The notes under the pieces are model-generated. The model made no database searches. It worked only from the letters and a program-made list of their open reading frames with translations, and had not been told where the DNA came from. The position numbers were made by a program, and so were the translations under genes. A DNA stretch of 64,000 bases from Flavobacterium sp. Lineage in GTDB: Bacteria; Bacteroidota; Bacteroidia; Flavobacteriales; Flavobacteriaceae. Positions within the stretch are counted from its first letter, which is position 1. Each line of letters opens with the position of its first letter. Shown one piece after another: positions 45,645-53,782 of this stretch. The stretch is from NCBI RefSeq assembly GCF_039595935.1, contig NZ_JBCNKR010000006.1, positions 1,302,001 through 1,366,000 on the forward strand, read 5' to 3'.

Positions 45645-46421
45645 TTAGAAATCTTTTTCTATAACTGGATATTTATTTTCTAAAATTGATTGAAGTACTG
45701 CCGGGTTTGAATTTACAAAGAATTCCGGATCGTTTTGTACAGCATCGGTAAAACCCACTTTTTCACGAAGAATATTTTGGGTTTGTCTTGCTACAGCTTC
45801 TCCCGAATCAATAATTTTGATGTGCTCAGGAAGTATTTTCTTGATCTGCGGAATTAAATACGGATAATGACTGCAGCCTAAAACCAAATAATCAATATTA
45901 GCATCGATCATCGGCTGTAAATAAGATTCAAGCAGCTGCGTCATTTCTGGCGAATATAAATTACCATCTTCAATTAATTGTACCAAGCCATGACCCACTT
46001 GTTCTATAATTGTAGTGTGCTGAAACATTTCGGCTGTCTTATTAAATAGTTCACTATTCAGCGTGCCTTTTGTTGCTAGAATCCCTATAACTTGTGTTTT
46101 AGAGTTATTTGCAGCGGGTTTAATTGCCGGTTCAATTCCTATAAACGGAATATCATAATCATTTCGAAGTTCGCGAATGGCATTTGTTGTAGCGGTATTA
46201 CATGCAACGACAATTAATTTGCAATTTTTCTCAAGCAAAAACTCTACATTTTTTTTGCTTAATGCAACAATTTCCTCTTTTGTTCTTTGTCCATATGGAG
46301 CATTTTTACTGTCAGCTAAGTAAATTGTTTTTTCGTTCGGAAGTAATTCGTGTATTTCTTTCCAGATTGAAGTTCCTCCAATACCAGAGTCAAAAACGCC
46401 TATAGGATTATTGTTTGTCAT
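45645..46421 (-). CDS. murI: Glutamate racemase
   Basis: 258 aa. The catalytic cysteine pair is C74 in VVACNTATTNA and C183 in LVLGCSHYPYL; the N-terminal signature is PIGVFDSGIGGTSIWKEIH. The enzyme supplies D-glutamate for peptidoglycan. The length is typical. It converges on the FadL-like gene (3-bp gap). The next genes on the minus strand are the ompH/bamA block about 440 bases away, with the leader-peptide gene between on the plus strand. Confidence 0.96.
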   Translation of the reverse strand: MTNNNPIGVFDSGIGGTSIWKEIHELLPNEKTIYLADSKNAPYGQRTKEEIVALSKKNVEFLLEKNCKLIVVACNTATTNAIRELRNDYDIPFIGIEPAIKPAANNSKTQVIGILATKGTLNSELFNKTAEMFQHTTIIEQVGHGLVQLIEDGNLYSPEMTQLLESYLQPMIDANIDYLVLGCSHYPYLIPQIKKILPEHIKIIDSGEAVARQTQNILREKVGFTDAVQNDPEFFVNSNPAVLQSILENKYPVIEKDF

Positions 46422-46425
46422 AAGA

Positions 46426-46456
46426 CAAAGTTACATATTTCTTACTTTTTCTGCAA
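46426..46456 (-). promoter_or_regulatory. Promoter for murI
   Basis: Minus strand TTG (46454-46456), a 20-base spacer and TAACTTTG (46426-46433) match the full Bacteroidota consensus. The expected transcript start falls at about the first base of the murI ATG, so the mRNA may be nearly leaderless. Confidence 0.62.
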
Positions 46457-46533
46457 TCGGGAATTTTAAATTAAAGTATAATTTATTGTAAATAAAATAC
46501 TATATTTACCCTAAACCTTAAAACATTTACCAC

Positions 46534-46710
46534 ATGAAAATTATTGAAAAATTAGGAGCTCAAAAATTATCTAAACAAGAACTTAAACAAATCAATGGAG
46601 GAAATGCTCCAGAGTGCTATGGCATAGCTTGTATCGTTGGATTTGATGAAACCAGAAAACCTATTTGGGAATGTTTTCCTTCAGGAACTAAATGTCCGCC
46701 AAGAGGCTAA
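46534..46710 (+). CDS. Double-glycine-leader peptide precursor (bacteriocin/pheromone-like), 58 aa
   Basis: A small gene. The leader MKIIEKLGAQKLSKQELKQI ends at N-G-G (residues 21-23). It has the full ComC/class-II-bacteriocin pattern relative to the cleavage site: L-12, E-8, L-7, I-4, G-2, G-1. The predicted 35-residue product has four cysteines (C28, C33, C47, C54) and a proline-rich end (FPSGTKCPPRG). Such leaders are cut by a C39-peptidase ABC exporter. None is encoded nearby; the ABC ATPase at 26.6 kb has no peptidase domain. Upstream, TATATTTA at 46501-46508 is a weak -7 box; a terminator follows. The role is unknown: it could be a bacteriocin, a signal or another secreted Cys peptide. 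Confidence 0.78.
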   Translation: MKIIEKLGAQKLSKQELKQINGGNAPECYGIACIVGFDETRKPIWECFPSGTKCPPRG

Positions 46711-46729
46711 TACACTTTTGTGTATTGAA

Positions 46730-46765
46730 GAAAAGGAGTCCAATATTGGGCTCCTTTTCTTTTTG
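46730..46765 (+). terminator. Terminator after the leader-peptide gene
   Basis: GAAAAGGAGTCC with GGGCTCCTTTTC (one T-G pair), loop AATATT, then TTTTT. A smaller hairpin, AATACAC-TTTT-GTGTATT, lies directly after the stop codon (46709-46726). Confidence 0.82.
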
Positions 46766-46810
46766 AATTTAATAAACAATCTTTTTACAAGGGAAATCCA
46801 TAAAAAATAA

Positions 46811-46846
46811 AAACGGCTCAAACTTTTTAAGCTTGAGCCGTTTTAT
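46811..46846. terminator. Terminator of the bamA-ompH operon
   Basis: A perfect 11-bp stem AAACGGCTCAA with TTGAGCCGTTT; A-rich on the left, T-rich on the right, so it works for the minus-strand ompH transcript and possibly for plus-strand read-through. Confidence 0.82.
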
Positions 46847-46864
46847 TTTATCAGAATCGTTTTC

Positions 46865-47368
46865 TTAGAATCCTAAATCTTTTTTCACATCAGCAGTAAT
46901 GTTTGGACCATCAGCTAATAAAAGAGTAGAACCATCTAAAACATATTGAAAACCTTTAGCTTTTCCAACTTTTTGGATAGAAGCTCTTACTTTTTCCATT
47001 AATGGTTTTACTATATCAGTTTCTTTTTGTTGAAGTTCTTTTTGAGCATTGTCTCTGTAATCAACAATTCTTTTTTGCATATCCTGAACTTCTTTAGAAC
47101 GATCTCCGTTTACAGCTTCAGTTACAGTTGCAGCTTCTGCTTCATACTTTTTGATTTTAGTTTGATATTCATCAACCATTTTTTTGTATTCAGCATCATA
47201 TGTACCACTTAATTTTTGCAGTTGATTTTGAGCATCTAACATAGCAGGCATTTTCGACATGATCTCGCTAACATCAACATGGGCAACCTTCGCCTGTGCG
47301 TTCATTGTATTACTTGCTCCTAAAATAAGTATTGCAGCAATTAGTAAAGTTTTGATTTGTTTCATCAT
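46865..47368 (-). CDS. OmpH/Skp family periplasmic chaperone (short)
   Basis: 167 aa. Signal peptide KTLLIAAILILGASNTMNAQ, then the Skp start AKVAHVDVSEIMSKMPAMLD, a coiled-coil middle (about residues 45-125), and VGKAKGFQYVLDGSTLLLAD at the end. Skp trimers hold unfolded barrel proteins on their way to BamA. It is the last gene of the porG-uppS-bamA-ompH-ompH run, 15 bases after its longer paralog. A second ATG follows the first immediately. Confidence 0.94.
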   Translation of the reverse strand: MMKQIKTLLIAAILILGASNTMNAQAKVAHVDVSEIMSKMPAMLDAQNQLQKLSGTYDAEYKKMVDEYQTKIKKYEAEAATVTEAVNGDRSKEVQDMQKRIVDYRDNAQKELQQKETDIVKPLMEKVRASIQKVGKAKGFQYVLDGSTLLLADGPNITADVKKDLGF

Positions 47369-47382
47369 TTTTAAAATATTAA

Positions 47383-48429
47383 TTAATTATTGGTCGTATT
47401 TGTTTTTTGTGTTTCGGCTTCTTTTGCTTTTTTAGCCGCTTCTCGTTCTTCGAGTATTTTTTTTCTTCGTTCTTCTAATTCTTTTTTGCGCTGTTCATAC
47501 AGTTTTTGTCTTTCTGCAGCTTTGTCTACTACCGGCTCTGTTGTTTCAGGAGTTGTAGTTGTAGTAGAGGCAGGCTTAGCGGTTTCTCCAGTTTTAGCAG
47601 CTTCAGCAGGTTTTGACGTTTCAGTTGTTTTAGCAGCTTCTGTTGCTGTTTTAGCAGTTTCAGAAACCGTGCCATTTTTTTTGGCTTCTCTTTCAGCCTG
47701 AATAGCTTTTCTTCTGTCATCGTATTCTTTTTTCTTAGCTTCCTGCTCCAGTCTTCTGTCTTCAATAAGCTTTTCTCTGGCTGTTCTTTTTTCATCTAAT
47801 GCTTTTTGACGATCAGCCATTGCCGGATTTTCATCAATTGCATTTTCTTTACTTTCTTTAGCTTCCTGATCTTTCAGCTGTTTTTTAGTCAGCTGTTCTC
47901 TTTTTTCTGTTCTGTTTAAGATACGTATAACCTGATCGCTGATATCAAATCGTTTATTGCTGAATAGCATTGTCAAATCTGATGACTTATCAAAAATAAA
48001 ATCATAATTCTTTGCTTCTGCAATATCCTGAACAGCAGTAAAAACCTGATCTTGTATTGGTTTTGCTAATGCTGATTTTTGTCGAATTAAATTTCCGTCA
48101 GCACCAAACTGTTTTTGCTGATAATCCAGCATCTCATTTTCAAGGAACTTAATTTCAGTTTCTCTTTCGTCTATTAATTCTTTTGTCAATAAAGCTTTTT
48201 CAGCTTTAAGGTTTTCCTTAAGAGTATTAATATTTAATTTTTTGGCTTCTATTTCTTGTTTCCACTTTTGAGCTTTGATCTCTAATTGTGATTTTGCTTC
48301 TTTATAGTCAGCAACATTTTCTAAAATATATTCCATATCAATGTAACCAATCCTAGTCGTCTTACCTTGAGCCTGACTTGTATTTGCTACAATCAAGGCT
48401 AAAAATATAAATAAAACTTGTTTCTTCAT
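47383..48429 (-). CDS. OmpH/Skp family protein with a long charged tail
   Basis: 348 aa, about twice the usual Skp length. Signal peptide MKKQVLFIFLALIVANTSQA; Skp core about residues 22-175 (TRIGYIDMEYILENVADYKE, then AEAKNYDFIFDKSSDLTML). Then come about 170 residues of Lys/Glu/Arg helix and an Ala/Thr/Glu/Pro-rich stretch (KTTETSKPAEAAKTGETAKP, near 265-300), ending in a KELEERRKKILEEREAAKKA helix. The tail is low complexity and probably an extended coiled coil. It lies directly downstream of bamA, which supports a chaperone role for barrel proteins. Confidence 0.9.
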   Translation of the reverse strand: MKKQVLFIFLALIVANTSQAQGKTTRIGYIDMEYILENVADYKEAKSQLEIKAQKWKQEIEAKKLNINTLKENLKAEKALLTKELIDERETEIKFLENEMLDYQQKQFGADGNLIRQKSALAKPIQDQVFTAVQDIAEAKNYDFIFDKSSDLTMLFSNKRFDISDQVIRILNRTEKREQLTKKQLKDQEAKESKENAIDENPAMADRQKALDEKRTAREKLIEDRRLEQEAKKKEYDDRRKAIQAEREAKKNGTVSETAKTATEAAKTTETSKPAEAAKTGETAKPASTTTTTPETTEPVVDKAAERQKLYEQRKKELEERRKKILEEREAAKKAKEAETQKTNTTNN

Positions 48430-48490
48430 AACATTACTTTTATTTCTAAATTTTTAACCAAATGTACTAAACTTTGTAATAAAATTAGCA

Positions 48491-51214
48491 CTAAAATTGT
48501 TGTCCAATAATAAAATGTGTTTCCCAGCCATTAGCCTTGTTTGTGGTAGACCCTGGAAGAGCATCAAACCCGTAACCAAAATCTATACCCAATAATCCAA
48601 ATGCAGGCATAAACACACGTAAACCAGCACCAGCAGAACGATTCAAATCAAACGGATTGTAATCTCTAAACGTTGGATATGATGAACCAGCTTCTAAAAA
48701 CGTTAATGCATAAATAGATGCAGACGATTTCAGTGTAATAGGATAACGTAACTCCATAGAGAACTTATTGTAAATGGTTGCTCCAATCTGCTGACCGTAT
48801 CTAGAACTAGTTCTGTCTTCGATAATTGGTGTAAGCGAGTTATTTGGATAACCTCTTAACTGTATTGTTTCTCTACCATCCATAGAGTAGTTGGCCATAC
48901 CGTCTCCTCCTAAATAGAAACGCTCAAACGGAACAACTCCTCTTGCCTGATCGTAAGCTCCCAGGAAACCAAATTCGGTTAATGTTCTTAAAACTAATTT
49001 ACCATATACTTTAGTATACCAGTCAGCTTTAAATTTTACTTTATAATATTCTAACCAGTTGTATTTCTTTTGATCGACTTTTCCAACATCAGTGTCAGCA
49101 CTTTTAAAATCTGATCCAACACTCACAGTTCCTGACTGACCATTAATTGTTTCAGTTTTAGTATAATCACCAGTATTAACAGGAAGACCATCCGCACCAG
49201 TATACATTGCACCGGTATTCTGCATTTTATATTCTTTCTGGTTCGATAAATCACTATAATTAATATTATTGAACAAAGAATATGGAGGTGTTACTTTTGC
49301 TGAGATGCTAAATTCAGAACCATAAGTTGGGAATATTGGGTTAACCCCTTTATTACTTCTTGAAATTCCTATTGTATAGGCAAGGTTTCTTGAAGCTCCG
49401 TTACCAAAAGTAAATAATCCTGTATAGTAATTATTCAAATCATAGTGCTGATAACTAACAGATTGTGAAAGTACAAAATAATCATCTGGCACTGTAAGAC
49501 GCTTAGCTAAACCAACCTGTACTGTAAAAATATTAAAACTTTGGTTTCTGTCAACGTCTCTGGTTGCGTAATTGTAATTGAACTGTTTACTATACGATAT
49601 AGATGAACTGAATTGTACTGGTTTTTTACCTCCAAACCATGGTTCAGAGAATGATAAACTGTAAGTCTGGAAATAGGTACTTCCTTGTAAACGAAGTGCT
49701 ACTTTTTGACCATCTCCCATTGGTAATGGTTTATAGGCATCTTTATCAAATAATTTTCTTGCAGAGAAATTGTTGAAAGATAAACCTAAGGTTCCAATGA
49801 AACCTCCACCGCCATAACCTCCCTGAAGCTCAACCTGGCTAGATCCTTTTTCTACTAATTGATATTCGATATCAACAGTTCCAGCTGCTGGATCTACGTT
49901 TCTAAATTCAGGTTTAATAGCCTCAGGATCAAAGAATCCTAACTGACCAATTTCACGAATTGTTCTAACTAATTCTTCTTTGCTGTATTTGTTTCCTGGT
50001 TTAGTTCTTAACTCACGGTAAATTACGTGGTCATTTGTTTTGTCGTTTCCGGTAACGTAAATTTTGTTGAAATAGGCGATAGGCCCTTCCGTAATTCTAA
50101 TCTCAAAATCGATAGTATCGTTAACTGTTTTTACCTCTACAGCATTAATTTTAGAGAATAAATAACCATTGTTTTGATATAAGTTTGTAATGTCTTCTCC
50201 GTCTGGTTTTGTGTTGTCAGCGATTCTTTTTTCTAACAATACACCATTATAAGTTTCTCCTTTTTTAATACCTAAATAACGGTTTAACTGTTGATCTGAA
50301 TAGACAGTATTTCCTAAAAACTTAATGTTTCCAAAGTAGTATTTGTTTCCTTCTTCAACATTAATTTTAATCGCAAGCATATTTTTCTGTTTATTATAAG
50401 TAACAGAATCATAAATAATACGTGCATCACGATATCCTTTTTCTTTGTAAGCAGCAATAACTTTTTCTAAGTCAGTCTTGTATTTTTCCGGAATGAATTT
50501 AGAAGCTTTAAATACACGCAGCAGATTTTTCTGTTTTGTATCTTTCATAGCAGCTCTCAACTTAGTATCAGTAAGTTGTTTATTTCCAATGAAATCAATA
50601 CTGCTGATTTTAACTTTATCGCCTTTATCAACCCTTACAAGCATATTTACCTGATTTCCGGCAGTGCTGTCAGGAGTTGTTGTAATGACAACTTTGGTGT
50701 TATAAAAGCCGTCTTTTTTATATTTATTTTCAATATAATTTTTGGTGGTAGTAATTAAGTTTTCGTTGACTATTTTGTTTTTAGTCAGGTTGTTATCCTT
50801 AATTAATCCTTCGACTTTACTTTTCTTAACACCAGTAAATTTTACCTCGTTTAACTTTGGAAGTTCGACAATATTTAAGTCTAAATAAATACTGTCATTT
50901 TGTACTTTATTAATATAAAAAGAGATTTCGTCAAAAAGTCCCAGTTTTCCTAATTTCTTAATAGCGCCAGTGATTTCTTCCCCGGGAACGGTGATTTCCT
51001 GCCCAGTCTGAAGACCTGAGAAAGTTACAACAGTTTGCTCATTGAAGCTTATTTTACCAACAACAGAGACTTTAGCTAGAATGTATTTTTTTCCTTGATC
51101 AAAAGGAACTCTATCTTGAGCTTTAATTTGTGAAAAACTACCCAGCATTAAAAGGGTACAGACTATTTGTGGTATTCTTTTTTGTAACACTAAAAATTTA
51201 TTTAATTTGTTCAC
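48491..51214 (-). CDS. bamA: BamA, outer membrane protein assembly factor
   Basis: 907 aa from GTG 51214, which gives NKLNKFLVLQKRIPQIVCTL and a signal peptide ending near IKAQ. The longer frame to 51328 only reads uppS out of frame. The start overlaps the uppS stop by 17 bases. Five POTRA domains (about residues 45-450; for example KVSVVGKISFNEQTVVTFSG, GNKQLTDTKLRAAMKDTKQK) precede the Omp85 barrel, with VELQGGYGGGGFIGTLGLSF and a VRGY-type loop motif present as IQLRGYPNNSLTP. The protein ends in GWETHFIIGQQF with the terminal aromatic. It folds barrel proteins, presumably including SprA, PorP-like proteins and RemB. Confidence 0.96.
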   Translation of the reverse strand: MNKLNKFLVLQKRIPQIVCTLLMLGSFSQIKAQDRVPFDQGKKYILAKVSVVGKISFNEQTVVTFSGLQTGQEITVPGEEITGAIKKLGKLGLFDEISFYINKVQNDSIYLDLNIVELPKLNEVKFTGVKKSKVEGLIKDNNLTKNKIVNENLITTTKNYIENKYKKDGFYNTKVVITTTPDSTAGNQVNMLVRVDKGDKVKISSIDFIGNKQLTDTKLRAAMKDTKQKNLLRVFKASKFIPEKYKTDLEKVIAAYKEKGYRDARIIYDSVTYNKQKNMLAIKINVEEGNKYYFGNIKFLGNTVYSDQQLNRYLGIKKGETYNGVLLEKRIADNTKPDGEDITNLYQNNGYLFSKINAVEVKTVNDTIDFEIRITEGPIAYFNKIYVTGNDKTNDHVIYRELRTKPGNKYSKEELVRTIREIGQLGFFDPEAIKPEFRNVDPAAGTVDIEYQLVEKGSSQVELQGGYGGGGFIGTLGLSFNNFSARKLFDKDAYKPLPMGDGQKVALRLQGSTYFQTYSLSFSEPWFGGKKPVQFSSSISYSKQFNYNYATRDVDRNQSFNIFTVQVGLAKRLTVPDDYFVLSQSVSYQHYDLNNYYTGLFTFGNGASRNLAYTIGISRSNKGVNPIFPTYGSEFSISAKVTPPYSLFNNINYSDLSNQKEYKMQNTGAMYTGADGLPVNTGDYTKTETINGQSGTVSVGSDFKSADTDVGKVDQKKYNWLEYYKVKFKADWYTKVYGKLVLRTLTEFGFLGAYDQARGVVPFERFYLGGDGMANYSMDGRETIQLRGYPNNSLTPIIEDRTSSRYGQQIGATIYNKFSMELRYPITLKSSASIYALTFLEAGSSYPTFRDYNPFDLNRSAGAGLRVFMPAFGLLGIDFGYGFDALPGSTTNKANGWETHFIIGQQF

Positions 51215-51938
51215 TGGTTTTTCCAAATCTACGTTCTCTTTTTTGATAACTAATAATAGCCTCATATAAATCTTGATCTTTAAAGTCTGGCCACAAGACA
51301 TTAGTAAAATACAATTCTGCATAGGCAATCTGCCAAAGCAAAAAATTACTTATTCTATGTTCTCCACTTGTTCGTATTAATAAATCTACGTCAGGTAAAT
51401 TTTGCGTGTAAAGATGCTCATTTATAATTAAATCGTCAATAGTGTCTATTGAAATTATATTATTTTTAACTTTATCACTTATTGTTCTGACAGCGTTTAC
51501 TAATTCTTCTCTGGAACCATAGCTCAAAGCAAGTGTTAACGTAAGTCTGGTATTGTTTTTAGTTTTTTCAATTACATCTAAAAGCTCTTTTTGTGCCGTT
51601 TTTGGTAATTTATCAAGATTACCAATTGCATTAAGCCTAATATTATTTTCCTGTAGTGTAACTAGCTCTTTTTTTAAGGAATTGATCAATATTTTCATTA
51701 AAGCTTCTACCTCTAATTTCGGACGATTCCAGTTTTCTGTAGAAAAAGCATACAAGGTTAAATACTTAATACCAAGTTTAGCACAAGTAGTAATTGTTTT
51801 TTTTACAGATTTAGTGCCGTTTTCATGTCCAAAAGCTCTCATGAAGCCTTGTTGTTTAGCCCAGCGCCCGTTTCCGTCCATTATAATGGCCAGATGTTTA
51901 GGTAAGTTTGATTGATCTATAGAGTCTAGTAAATTCAT
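51198..51938 (-). CDS. uppS: Isoprenyl transferase (undecaprenyl pyrophosphate synthase)
   Basis: 246 aa. Cis-prenyltransferase signature: HLAIIMDGNGRWAKQQGFMR (catalytic Asp), then YLTLYAFSTENWNRPKLEVE, and near the C-terminus DVDLLIRTSGEHRISNFLLW with LYFTNVLWPDF. It makes the C55 lipid carrier for peptidoglycan and O-antigen precursors. The next gene, bamA, overlaps it by 17 bases; porG ends 6 bases upstream. Confidence 0.97.
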   Translation of the reverse strand: MNLLDSIDQSNLPKHLAIIMDGNGRWAKQQGFMRAFGHENGTKSVKKTITTCAKLGIKYLTLYAFSTENWNRPKLEVEALMKILINSLKKELVTLQENNIRLNAIGNLDKLPKTAQKELLDVIEKTKNNTRLTLTLALSYGSREELVNAVRTISDKVKNNIISIDTIDDLIINEHLYTQNLPDVDLLIRTSGEHRISNFLLWQIAYAELYFTNVLWPDFKDQDLYEAIISYQKRERRFGKTSEQIK

Positions 51939-51944
51939 TATGTA

Positions 51945-52634
51945 TTATTCTGCGCAGTAGCAAGGTTTTTGTCCAAAGGTATAGCTTAAAGTTATACCCG
52001 AAAAGACATACCAGTCATTATTATTTAAATTTCCAAATTTTTTGATAGATGTATTGCTGGTGTCAGGATTACTGCCGTCGATATTATCGGTAAAAGTATA
52101 TCTGGCTCCAACTTCGGCACCTATAATAAAATGAGGCGTTACATTTGATTTTATCCCCAAAGTCATTGGTATTGCAAAAGAATTTGAATTAATCTTCTGC
52201 GTTACATTCGGACTGGTTTCATAACGGTACAACCCATCATAAAGGAAAAAGCTTAAACCTGAATATATATAAGGAGTAACTTTTGTATGATAATCATGAA
52301 GGTTGAAATCGAAAAAATTGAATTCTAAACCGGCAGAAAACTCTTTTACGTCATTTTCAAATCGATAACCTCTGTTGCTGCGTCCTGTTTCATCTGAATC
52401 TAAATCGTTTCCAAGAATAGTAGATTGTGTATAAGAGAAACGGTAAGAATGTCTCGGGCTTTTATTCCATTTATATAAAACGCCTAAAGCCAGTTTGTCT
52501 GGTTTAATGTAAGTTGTACTTCCCACATCACCAACAAAGTTACTTCCGCCAATAAAAACACCAAGCTCATTTATCTGAGCATTTAGCGTAATAAAAGGGA
52601 AAAAACATAACAATAAATTAAAAATTTTCTTCAT
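51945..52634 (-). CDS. porG: PorG-like DUF6089 outer-membrane protein of the type IX secretion system
   Basis: 229 aa. Signal peptide MKKIFNLLLCFFPFITLNAQ, then INELGVFIGGSNFVGDVGST, the start typical of DUF6089/PorG, and barrel strands (SYRFSYTQSTILGNDLDSDE, FSAGLEFNFFDFNLHDY) to a C-terminal WYVFSGITLSYTFGQKPCYC. In Porphyromonas PorG is an outer-membrane barrel needed for T9SS and contacts the PorK/PorN ring. The order porG-uppS-bamA-ompH-ompH is the same as I recall there. The name rests on family plus synteny; direct proof is absent. Confidence 0.83.
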   Translation of the reverse strand: MKKIFNLLLCFFPFITLNAQINELGVFIGGSNFVGDVGSTTYIKPDKLALGVLYKWNKSPRHSYRFSYTQSTILGNDLDSDETGRSNRGYRFENDVKEFSAGLEFNFFDFNLHDYHTKVTPYIYSGLSFFLYDGLYRYETSPNVTQKINSNSFAIPMTLGIKSNVTPHFIIGAEVGARYTFTDNIDGSNPDTSNTSIKKFGNLNNNDWYVFSGITLSYTFGQKPCYCAE

Positions 52635-52652
52635 TTAATTCAGAATTGCGTG

Positions 52653-52681
52653 CAAATATAATAATTATCGATACGAATCAA
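52653..52681 (-). promoter_or_regulatory. Promoter of the porG-uppS-bamA-ompH-ompH operon
   Basis: Minus strand: TTG (52679-52681), an 18-base spacer, TATATTTG (52653-52660). This is the full consensus TTG-N17-23-TAnnTTTG, and it lies 18 bases before the porG ATG. Best promoter match in the window. The 173-base gap to nadK shows no gene. Confidence 0.8.
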
Positions 52682-52807
52682 AGTTCCTTTACATAAATGT
52701 GCCTCTTTTTCAATTTACATTATGATTTTGAGTCATTTAATGATGATTCGCTATATGCAGAACGAGAAAATGTGGTATTATCGTATAGTGATGAAAAATA
52801 AAAGAGT

Positions 52808-53692
52808 TTAATTTCTCTTGTCTTCTCCCCAAAGCAGTTTGTTCCTTAGTGTTTTGAGGAAAGTTTCGCCGGGAATTTCAACCATTTTTAGTTTATAATC
52901 TGTTTTTTTAATTTTTAGGATTGATTCATTTTTTACAGAAGAAATTCTGGAATCTAATGAAACTAAATATTGATCTTCTCTTCCTGTTACTCGTAAAGTA
53001 ATTTCAGTGTCGTCTGGAATAACAAGTGGTCTGGCGGTTAGATTATGAGGGGCTATTGGTGTAATTACTAAACTTTTTACATCAGGGGTTAAAATAGGAC
53101 CACCGCAGCTTAATGAATATCCTGTTGAACCGGTTGGCGTAGAAATAATCAATCCGTCTGCCCAGTATGAATTTAGATATTCGTTGTTTAGATACGTTTC
53201 GACTGTAATCATTGAAGTCGTATCTTTTCTGCTCACGGTAACTTCATTCATGGCAAAATTAAGTTCTTTAAAAGCTTCATTATAAGGTTCGCAGGTTAAA
53301 CCTAATAAAGTTCTTTCAGAAGTTGTATAATTTTGGTCTATAACATATTGAAGTAAAATGTCGATATTCTCTTTTTGAACTTTGGCAAGAAATCCTAATC
53401 TTCCGGCATTTATACCTAATAATGGAACACCCGAATTACGAACAAAAGCTGCAGCTCTCAAAATGGTACCATCGCCGCCAATACTAATCAGCATTTCAAA
53501 ACTATTATCTAAAGCAGTATTTGGAGCAAAAGTTTTGTATTCTTTTTTTACAAGCTGTTTCTCATAAAGCATATTCAGGAAGTTTTCTTCAATTACCATT
53601 TCTACATCATTGGAATTGAAAAAAGAGAAAATGTCTTTTATAATAGGTTCGGTACTGTTTTGATAATATTGTCCGTAAATGGCTATTTTCAT
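52808..53692 (-). CDS. nadK: NAD kinase
   Basis: 294 aa. The phosphate-binding motif is MLISIGGDGTILRAAAFVRN; the substrate loop is ISTPTGSTGYSLSCGGPILT; the start is the FGK-like MKIAIYGQYYQNS. Motifs LGINAGRLGFLAKV and NEVTVSRKDTTSMITV are standard. It phosphorylates NAD to NADP. It lies between the CBS-domain gene and porG on the minus strand, separated from the former by a repeat array. Confidence 0.96.
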   Translation of the reverse strand: MKIAIYGQYYQNSTEPIIKDIFSFFNSNDVEMVIEENFLNMLYEKQLVKKEYKTFAPNTALDNSFEMLISIGGDGTILRAAAFVRNSGVPLLGINAGRLGFLAKVQKENIDILLQYVIDQNYTTSERTLLGLTCEPYNEAFKELNFAMNEVTVSRKDTTSMITVETYLNNEYLNSYWADGLIISTPTGSTGYSLSCGGPILTPDVKSLVITPIAPHNLTARPLVIPDDTEITLRVTGREDQYLVSLDSRISSVKNESILKIKKTDYKLKMVEIPGETFLKTLRNKLLWGEDKRN

Positions 53693-53697
53693 TTGAT

Positions 53698-53780
53698 GTT
53701 TAATCGATTTTTTGTTTAATTGTTTAATCGTTAATTTTCTTCGTTAAAACGATTAAACAATTAACCGATTCAACAAACAA
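53698..53780. repeat. 8-bp word array forming a 17-bp-arm inverted repeat
   Basis: On the plus strand the left half is a run of 8-mers: GTTTAATC, GATTTTTT, GTTTAATT, GTTTAATC and GTTAATTT (53698-53737). The right half is ACGATTAA, ACAATTAA, CCGATTCA and ACAAACAA (53749-53780). TTAATTGTTTAATCGTT (53716-53732) pairs perfectly with 53748-53764. It fills almost the whole 90-base gap between nadK and the CBS gene. Confidence 0.78.
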
Positions 53781-53782
53781 TA

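Noticed and set aside
47390..47701. Plus-strand frame opposite the long OmpH gene
   Set aside because: A mirror of the low-complexity Ala/Lys/Glu tail; no start context or family match.
48491..51328. Longer bamA frame starting at 51328
   Set aside because: The added 38 residues read uppS out of frame; GTG 51214 gives a proper signal peptide and normal length.
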